Shown piece by piece: positions 1 through 4,991 of a stretch of 11,925 nucleotides of DNA (position 1 is its first letter; every line of letters begins with the position of its first letter). Origin of the DNA: Candidatus Parvarchaeota archaeon. Its GTDB lineage: Archaea; Nanobdellota; Nanobdellia; Parvarchaeales; Parvarchaeaceae. The notes beneath the pieces are model-generated. The model searched no databases. It saw only the letters and a program-made list of their open reading frames with translations, and was not told where the DNA came from. Made by a program: the position numbers and the translations under genes. Location of the stretch: positions 1-11,925 of the forward strand of contig JAMCSQ010000042.1 in assembly GCA_023378805.1 (NCBI GenBank). Direction: 5' to 3'.

Positions 1-663
1 AATGTGTTCAATAATTATTGGAATTTTGCTGGGATCTCTTTACCGAATCCTTTTATAACTCTTGGTAATAAGACAGAGCTTACTATAAATAATGGGATTA
101 CCCTAGATGCTAACTCTTTTATATCCATTGAAACAAATACTGTTTTTCCTATTGATAATATACTAGAAATAAATTTGATTAATCCAACTATCAGTAGCGA
201 ATTTAGCAATGGAGGAGGCATCATGTATGTTTTAAGCAGAGTAGATGGAATCTATAATAGTACCGGCGTTGCTGCTAATGGCCAAGGTCAATGGATATAT
301 GGTGGTTGTACTACTTCTGTGTCATCAGGAGCAGCATGTAATTTTTCATTTGCGCAAATAGGTCAACAGCTTGAAGGTATAGCACATAATAGCGTTGAAG
401 GTGGTTATCGTATGGTCGGTAACTTAACGAAGCCAGAAATTATAGGAGTGGCATCGGAATATACCGGAACGTACATCTATAGAAATGAGGTAATTTTAAA
501 TAGCACCACCATTGCACCTCGAGTTGATAATTATTATATTGTCGTTGGAGCTGGAGGCGGCTCCCTCTCATCCGAATTAGAATTTTCATTTAATTGGTTA
601 CGCACTCGTGCTTATCCTCCAAGCGGAGTAATGCCTTCCGTGAGTTTTGGCAGCGTAGCTTAA
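1..663 (+). CDS. Cell-surface/secreted protein, C-terminal part (LamG/ConA-like beta-sandwich, DUF2341-like)
   Basis: The reading frame is open from the first base, so the true start lies upstream; a Met codon at position 4 is probably internal. At least 220 residues are visible, ending in TAA. The protein is rich in N, S, T, G and aromatic residues and has no transmembrane segment at its end. Counting from the Met at position 4, there are five N-glycosylation sequons (N22, N85, N113, N140, N166) and only two cysteines (C102, C112), which could form a disulfide. The closing stretch FNWLRTRAYPPSGVMP (196-211), followed by a short FGSV tail, resembles the end of concanavalin/LamG-like and DUF2341-associated domains in archaeal surface proteins. 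I infer an extracellular beta-sandwich adhesin or S-layer-associated protein. The exact family is uncertain. It appears to be a separate transcription unit from sucCD. Confidence 0.6.
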   Translation, partial: NVFNNYWNFAGISLPNPFITLGNKTELTINNGITLDANSFISIETNTVFPIDNILEINLINPTISSEFSNGGGIMYVLSRVDGIYNSTGVAANGQGQWIYGGCTTSVSSGAACNFSFAQIGQQLEGIAHNSVEGGYRMVGNLTKPEIIGVASEYTGTYIYRNEVILNSTTIAPRVDNYYIVVGAGGGSLSSELEFSFNWLRTRAYPPSGVMPSVSFGSVA

Positions 664-731
664 TTCTTTAAAAAATTATTTATCAATTATTTTATAAACT
701 TATCTAAATGAAAAATAAAATTGATGTAAAG

Positions 732-740
732 TTTTAATAA
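732..740 (+). promoter_or_regulatory. TATA-like box of sucCD (leaderless start)
   Basis: The T/A stretch TTTTAATAA is centred about 25 nt upstream of the sucC ATG at 761, the distance expected if transcription starts at or next to the start codon. No Shine-Dalgarno sequence precedes that ATG. This fits a leaderless archaeal promoter, although the surrounding 97-nt gap is AT-rich throughout, so the exact box is uncertain. Confidence 0.45.
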
Positions 741-760
741 AAAGAGATCTTTATTAGCTA

Positions 761-1876
761 ATGGTTGATCTTCTTGAATTTGAAGGAAAGAAACTGTTTA
801 AATCTTATGGAATAGAAATCCCTTCTGGGAAATTAATACATTCCACTTCTGATTTTAATGATTTCAAAGAGGAGCAAGTAATAAAAGCGCAAGTTCCTGC
901 AGGCCACAGGGGAGTGAATGGCGGGGTTGTAAAATTTAAAAACAAGGAAGAATTTATTTTAGCTTTCAATAGAATAAGCTCGCTTAAATTTAATGGCTTT
1001 AAGCCGACAGCTTTTTTGGTAGAAAAAGCAATAAAGCACAACAAAGAATTGTATGTGGCTTTAACTTTAGATAGAAGTAATAAGTCATCAGTATTGTTAG
1101 TTTCTTCTAACGGCGGAGTTGACATAGAGAAAATACCTAAAAGTAAGATAAAACGCTTTGATTTAGATATTTTTATAGGAGTGTTAGATTACCAAAAAAG
1201 ACAGGCCTTTAAATTTATTGGATTGAATGAGAGTTACAGACAGCAATTCTATAACATATTGGATTCAATGTGGAAAATATTTACAGAGAAAGATGCCGAA
1301 TTGGTGGAGATAAATCCTCTAGCAGTAACTGATACGCAGTTAATAGCTTTGGATTCAAAGATTTCAATTGAAGACGATTCTTTGTTCAGGCATGAAGAAT
1401 ATAAACGAGACGAATATTCTTCAGATGAATTAGAAATGAAAGCAAAGAAAAAAGGAATATCTTTTGTTAGGCTAAATGGTAATATTGGTTTGATAGCGAA
1501 CGGCGCGGGATTAACTTTAGCAACGATTGATCAAATAAAATTAGCAGGAGGAATGGCAGGCGATTTTTTGGATCTAGGAGGGACAGATGATCCTGCGAGA
1601 GTAGCAGAGGCAATAGAATTAGTTAAGGATTCAAATCCAAAGGTCCTTTTTATAAATATATTTGGAGGAGTAACAAAGGCAGATACCGTTGCAGAAGGAA
1701 TAGTTCAAGCAATAAATAAACTAAATATAAATTTCAAGATAGTAGTGAGGCTAAAAGGATTTAATGAAGCCAAAGGAAAAGAGCTTTTAAAGAAAAATGG
1801 AATAGATGCCTTTACTGACATGGGAGAGGCAATACAGAAAGTAGTAAAACTGGCAAATTATGGCAATTTTAATTGA
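761..1876 (+). CDS. sucC: Succinyl-CoA ligase, beta subunit
   Basis: This is the nucleotide-binding subunit of cytoplasmic succinyl-CoA synthetase, which converts succinyl-CoA, NDP and phosphate to succinate, NTP and CoA. The N-terminal ATP-grasp domain opens with LLEFEGKKLFKSYGI, as in the family. VEINPLAV (182-189) and LDSK (197-200) supply the expected metal ligands N185 and D198. The C-terminal domain carries NGAGL (247-251), FLDLGGTDDPARV (269-281) and NIFGGVTKADTVAEGI (299-314), which pack against the alpha subunit. At 371 residues it is close to the usual 380-390. The ATP-grasp glycine-rich segment reads AGHRGVNGGV where many homologues read AGGRGKAGGV, so a Gly and a Lys are replaced. 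The gene starts leaderless at the first ATG and overlaps sucD by 17 nt, implying translational coupling. ADP versus GDP preference cannot be read from the sequence. Confidence 0.93.
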   Translation: MVDLLEFEGKKLFKSYGIEIPSGKLIHSTSDFNDFKEEQVIKAQVPAGHRGVNGGVVKFKNKEEFILAFNRISSLKFNGFKPTAFLVEKAIKHNKELYVALTLDRSNKSSVLLVSSNGGVDIEKIPKSKIKRFDLDIFIGVLDYQKRQAFKFIGLNESYRQQFYNILDSMWKIFTEKDAELVEINPLAVTDTQLIALDSKISIEDDSLFRHEEYKRDEYSSDELEMKAKKKGISFVRLNGNIGLIANGAGLTLATIDQIKLAGGMAGDFLDLGGTDDPARVAEAIELVKDSNPKVLFINIFGGVTKADTVAEGIVQAINKLNINFKIVVRLKGFNEAKGKELLKKNGIDAFTDMGEAIQKVVKLANYGNFN

Positions 1877-2729
1877 TAAAGACACTAAGGTACTGGTTCA
1901 GGGGATTACTGGTCACCAGGGAAGGTTTCATTCAAAAGCAATGATAGATTTTGGAACTAAAGTAGTTGCAGGCGTCACTCCCGGCAAAGGCGGTGAAAGA
2001 GTTAACGGTGTAAGGGTATTTGATGATGTAAAAACAGCGGTTGAAAAGACCGGTGCAAATGCCTCGGTTGTTTTTGTACCCGCTTTGATGACTATGAATT
2101 CAGTTATTGAGGCTATGGACGCAGGTATAAAATTAATTACTATAATAACAGAGCATGTGCCTTTCCAGGATATGTTGAAAATAAATGAATATGCTAAATT
2201 AAAAGATGTAAAAATAATAGGGCCGAATTGTCCTGGGTTAGCAGCTCCAGGTATCGGAAAATTAGGCATAATACCAAATACTATACTGAAAAAAGGAATA
2301 GTTGGAGTAATATCAAGGAGTGGGACATTAACTTATGAAATTGTTAATGTTATAACTGAAAGTGGTTTAGGTGAAAGCACTGTCTTGGGTATAGGAGGAG
2401 ATAAGGTTCCTGGGTTAAATTTTATAGACGTATTAAAATTGTTTAATGAAGATAAACAGACAAAAGGCATAGTTATAGTTGGAGAAATAGGCGGAAGCGA
2501 GGAAGAAAAAGCCGCTGATTTCATAAGAAAGAACGTTAAAAAACCTGTTTTTGCTTTTATAGACGGGGTATACGCACCTCCTGGAAAAAGGATGGGGCAT
2601 GCAGGCGCCATTATATCGGGGAAGACAGGCACTGCAAAAAGCAAGCTGGCCGCGTTCAAAAAGGCAAATGTCCCGGTTGCAAAGACCTTCAGTGAGCTTT
2701 CCAGCCTAATGGTTAAAAAACTGGGGTAA
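1860..2729 (+). CDS. sucD: Succinyl-CoA ligase, alpha subunit
   Basis: This is the CoA-binding, phosphohistidine-carrying subunit that works with SucC in the TCA cycle. It has an N-terminal Rossmann CoA-binding domain (VLVQGITGHQGRFH, 11-24), the GPNCPGL segment (121-127), SRSGTLTYE (152-160) and GIGGD (177-181). The active-site loop GKRMGHAGAI contains the phosphorylated His at 247. The 289-residue length is typical. The motif after GIGGD reads KVPGLNFID where PVPGTTFID is common; the catalytic residues are intact. Its start lies inside the end of sucC (17-nt overlap) with only a weak upstream purine stretch, so coupled translation is likely. It ends 93 nt before the thioredoxin gene, separated by two inverted repeats, so sucCD may be its own transcription unit. 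Confidence 0.95.
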   Translation: MAILIDKDTKVLVQGITGHQGRFHSKAMIDFGTKVVAGVTPGKGGERVNGVRVFDDVKTAVEKTGANASVVFVPALMTMNSVIEAMDAGIKLITIITEHVPFQDMLKINEYAKLKDVKIIGPNCPGLAAPGIGKLGIIPNTILKKGIVGVISRSGTLTYEIVNVITESGLGESTVLGIGGDKVPGLNFIDVLKLFNEDKQTKGIVIVGEIGGSEEEKAADFIRKNVKKPVFAFIDGVYAPPGKRMGHAGAIISGKTGTAKSKLAAFKKANVPVAKTFSELSSLMVKKLG

Positions 2730-2737
2730 GTATCGCA

Positions 2738-2758
2738 TGTATTATATTTAATAATACA
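2738..2758. promoter_or_regulatory. Perfect dyad 1 upstream of the thioredoxin/kor operon
   Basis: TGTATTAT, a 5-nt spacer, then ATAATACA: a perfect 8-bp inverted repeat. It starts nine bases after the sucD stop and lies upstream of the TATA-like stretch for the next operon. It could be a regulator-binding operator, or a weak hairpin near the sucD 3' end. It lacks a GC-rich stem and following U-run, so a bacterial-type terminator is unlikely. A second dyad of the same stem length and similar bases lies at 2785-2804. Confidence 0.45.
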
Positions 2759-2763
2759 AAATA

Positions 2764-2775
2764 TTAAATATAAAT
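2764..2775 (+). promoter_or_regulatory. TATA-like box for the trx-korAB-gltA operon
   Basis: TTAAATATAAAT lies between the two dyads. A start about 26 nt downstream would fall near 2795, giving a short leader that includes the GGAGGT ribosome-binding site of the thioredoxin gene. The region is AT-rich, so the box is plausible but not certain. Confidence 0.4.
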
Positions 2776-2784
2776 AAAAACAAA

Positions 2785-2804
2785 TGTTATATGTTAATAT
2801 AACA
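2785..2804. promoter_or_regulatory. Perfect dyad 2 overlapping the predicted transcription start
   Basis: TGTTATAT, a 4-nt spacer GTTA, then ATATAACA: a perfect 8-bp inverted repeat ending five bases before the GGAGGT site. If the TATA-like box at 2764-2775 is used, transcription would begin within this dyad, a typical position for a repressor operator. Alternatively it could form a small hairpin in the leader. It resembles dyad 1 in stem length and in its TGT...ACA ends. Confidence 0.45.
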
Positions 2805-2808
2805 GATT

Positions 2809-2814
2809 GGAGGT
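2809..2814 (+). promoter_or_regulatory. Strong Shine-Dalgarno deciding the thioredoxin start
   Basis: GGAGGT sits 8 nt before the ATG at 2823. An earlier in-frame ATG at 2784 has no such site and would place a dyad inside the coding region, so 2823 is taken as the start. Confidence 0.8.
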
Positions 2815-2822
2815 TTAAAAAA

Positions 2823-3140
2823 ATGGAAGATATAAAAGGCGAAGCGCAGTTTGAAAAAGACGTTCTTAAATCAAGTACTCCAGTGCTTGTGGATTTATGG
2901 GCTCCTTGGTGTATGCCTTGCAGGTGGTATTCTCCAATAATCGAAAAGACGGCTGAGGAAATGAAGGACAAATTCAAGCTTGTAAAGGTAAATGTTGATG
3001 AGAACCAGGAAATAGCGGCAAAATACGGCGTTGAAGCAATTCCTACTACTTTATTGATAGAAGGTGGAAAAGTGAAAGCAAGTATTGTTGGGGCCATGCA
3101 AGCCGATCAACTTAAAGGCTGGCTAGGGAAGAATCTTTAA
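2823..3140 (+). CDS. trxA: Thioredoxin with WCMPC active site
   Basis: This is a 105-residue single-domain thioredoxin, a cytoplasmic thiol-disulfide oxidoreductase of standard length. The active site is WAPWCMPCRWYSP, with redox cysteines C30 and C33. The usual CGPC is CMPC here, which should shift redox potential and partner choice. The cis-proline segment IPTT (P74) and the GGK turn (81-83) are in place. No signal peptide or membrane segment is seen. The start is set by GGAGGT at 2809-2814; an upstream in-frame ATG would add 13 unconvincing residues. The stop codon directly abuts the korA ATG, so it is the first gene of an operon with korA, korB and gltA. That placement suggests a role in maintaining or regulating the Fe-S oxidoreductase, possibly including splicing of the KorB intein. 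This last point is inference. Confidence 0.9.
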   Translation: MEDIKGEAQFEKDVLKSSTPVLVDLWAPWCMPCRWYSPIIEKTAEEMKDKFKLVKVNVDENQEIAAKYGVEAIPTTLLIEGGKVKASIVGAMQADQLKGWLGKNL

Positions 3141-4991
3141 ATGACAGAATTAACTTGGATGACAGGCGGAAAACAAGGTAGTGGCATAGACGTATCTTTA
3201 AGTTTGTTTTCAAGAGTAATGATGAAGTACGGCTATAACATCTATGGTTATAGAGAATACTTCTCAAATATAAAAGGGATGCACAGTTTTTTTACTGTTA
3301 GGGTTTCCGACAAGGAAGTTTCATCTATACCAAGCAAAGTGGATCTTGCAATCTTTTTTGACAGCGAATCAGTTTTTGGAGAAAAGAATGAAAGAGGAGA
3401 GGTTGTGCAGGAAGGTCACATTAGGGACATAAAAGAGAATGGTACGTTAGTTATAGACAGTAAATTGGATAAAAGCAAGATAGGCAGAAAAGACATAACT
3501 ATCTTGGATATAGATTTTGATAGCATAATAACTAACGTGGCAAAAAAGTTAAATAAGCCGACTAGCGAATTAATAATAGCCAAAAATATTATCTGTGTTA
3601 CAGCTTCTTGTTATCTTTTAGGTTTGGAGGACAGCTATACCGTTGATGCAATAAAAACAGAGTTTGCAAAGAAGCCAAAAAGCGTTGTTGACTTAGATAT
3701 TTCAGTTTCTGAGGAAACGATAGCTTACATGAAAAGCAAGAACGAATTGCTTGTCAAAGAAACTTTAGATCAAGTAAAGACAAAAGGGATAACTCCAATA
3801 GTAAAGCTTGATAACAGAGACAAAGGAGAGCAGCTTTATATGGAAGGTTTTGCTTCAACCGCTATAGGTAAGGCAATAGCCGGTTGTAAAATGCAGATTT
3901 ATTATCCTATAACGCCGGCAAGCGATGAAAGCGTATTTATTGAGTCACACCCAGAACTAGGCATACGCGTTATTCAGCCTGAAAGCGAATTGGCGGTTCT
4001 TGCGATGGCAACAGGGGGGGCAATAGCAGGAGCTAGAGCCGCAACATCAACTTCTGGTCCGGGTTTATCACTAATGTCAGAAACAGTTACTTGGGCAGGA
4101 ATGAATGAAGTGCCTGTAGTTTTAGTAGATCATCAAAGAGGGGCACCAGCAACTGGGCAGCCAACAAGAACTGAACAGGGAGATTTAATGTTTGCAGTTC
4201 ACCAAGGTCATGGAGATTTCGGCAGGATAGTTATTGCGCCAGGAGATGTAAAGGAAAGCATAAAAATGACTGCGGATGCATTTAATTACGCAGAGCGTTA
4301 TCAGCTGCCGGTTATAGTTCTTGGAGAAAAAGCAATTTCACAGGGTTCAATGAATATAAACAAGAATGTGATCCTAGATATAAAGAAAAATTACAAAGTT
4401 GATAGGGGGAAATTAATAGAGAAAGTTGATGGCGAATATAAAAGATTCAAATTTACGGATGATAACATCTCTGACAGAATAGTTCCAGGTAATCCAAATG
4501 CAATTTTTTGGCTGACAGGAGATGAGCACGACGAATGGGGGCACGTTTCTGAAGATCCTAACAATAGAATAAAAATGATGGAAAAAAGAAATGGAAAATA
4601 CAGCCAAATATTAAAAGAAATAAAAGCAGAAGACAAATTTAATCTGATTGGTGACCCTAAGGCTTCGGACCTTTTAGTAGTTGCTTGGGGCGGGCCTTCT
4701 GAAGCATTAAAAGAAGCAGCAAACGGAAAGAATGTTGCGATTCTCCAGATAAAGTTGATACAGCCACTTCCAAATGAAATACTGGATATTTTAAAGAACG
4801 CAAAGAAAGTTGCAATTTTAGAAGAGAATATCTCGGCACAGTTAAAACAGCACATAGCTTCGGTTACTGGTTTTGTAATACAAAATGAGATTTTGAAGTA
4901 TAATGGAAGGCTGGTAAGATATGATGAAGTTGCAGACGCAATTGAAAAAATAATAAAAGGCGAAAACAAGGTGATACTAAATGGCTACTGA
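3141..4991 (+). CDS. korA: 2-oxoacid:ferredoxin oxidoreductase, fused gamma-alpha subunit
   Basis: This is the large subunit of the two-subunit archaeal 2-oxoacid:ferredoxin oxidoreductase, which decarboxylates 2-oxoacids with CoA and reduces ferredoxin. Residues 1 to about 200 form the gamma-type domain (TGGKQGSGIDVS at 8-19, YREYFSNIKG at 37-46). From about 225 the alpha domain begins (EGFASTAIGKAIAGC at 235-249) and contains the YPITP motif at 255-259 and GQPTRTEQGDL (339-349). R343 matches the conserved substrate/CoA-contact Arg known from the Sulfolobus enzyme. At 616 residues it matches that fused type rather than four-subunit KorABCD. It carries no ferredoxin-like 4Fe-4S domain. The gene begins immediately after the thioredoxin stop and overlaps korB by 11 nt. 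Substrate preference (2-oxoglutarate, pyruvate or broad) is not settled; the sucCD neighbourhood favours 2-oxoglutarate. A run of seven G at 4014-4020 is unusual in this AT-rich gene but keeps frame. Confidence 0.92.
   Translation: MTELTWMTGGKQGSGIDVSLSLFSRVMMKYGYNIYGYREYFSNIKGMHSFFTVRVSDKEVSSIPSKVDLAIFFDSESVFGEKNERGEVVQEGHIRDIKENGTLVIDSKLDKSKIGRKDITILDIDFDSIITNVAKKLNKPTSELIIAKNIICVTASCYLLGLEDSYTVDAIKTEFAKKPKSVVDLDISVSEETIAYMKSKNELLVKETLDQVKTKGITPIVKLDNRDKGEQLYMEGFASTAIGKAIAGCKMQIYYPITPASDESVFIESHPELGIRVIQPESELAVLAMATGGAIAGARAATSTSGPGLSLMSETVTWAGMNEVPVVLVDHQRGAPATGQPTRTEQGDLMFAVHQGHGDFGRIVIAPGDVKESIKMTADAFNYAERYQLPVIVLGEKAISQGSMNINKNVILDIKKNYKVDRGKLIEKVDGEYKRFKFTDDNISDRIVPGNPNAIFWLTGDEHDEWGHVSEDPNNRIKMMEKRNGKYSQILKEIKAEDKFNLIGDPKASDLLVVAWGGPSEALKEAANGKNVAILQIKLIQPLPNEILDILKNAKKVAILEENISAQLKQHIASVTGFVIQNEILKYNGRLVRYDEVADAIEKIIKGENKVILNGY
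4968..4975 (+). promoter_or_regulatory. Shine-Dalgarno of korB inside korA
   Basis: AAGGTGAT lies 5 nt before the korB ATG and within the last codons of korA. It fits the archaeal 16S anti-Shine-Dalgarno well and supports the 4981 start and coupled translation of the two subunits. Confidence 0.7.

Noticed and set aside
2784..2822. N-terminal extension of the thioredoxin from an earlier in-frame ATG
   Set aside because: It would put a perfect dyad and the GGAGGT site inside the coding region and add residues unlike thioredoxins; the ATG at 2823 has the correctly spaced ribosome-binding site.
2333..3097. 254-codon open frame on the minus strand across sucD and trx
   Set aside because: It is a shadow of two well-supported genes and the gap between them; its translation shows no recognisable domain and it runs through the promoter dyads.
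4014..4020. Run of seven G as a possible frameshift site in korA
   Set aside because: The frame continues correctly through conserved alpha-domain residues (ATGGAIAGARAATSTSGPG), so there is no sequencing or biological frameshift to explain.
4391..4969. 192-codon minus-strand frame opposite korA
   Set aside because: It lies wholly opposite a conserved oxidoreductase domain; its hydrophobic look comes from reverse reading of AT-rich codons.
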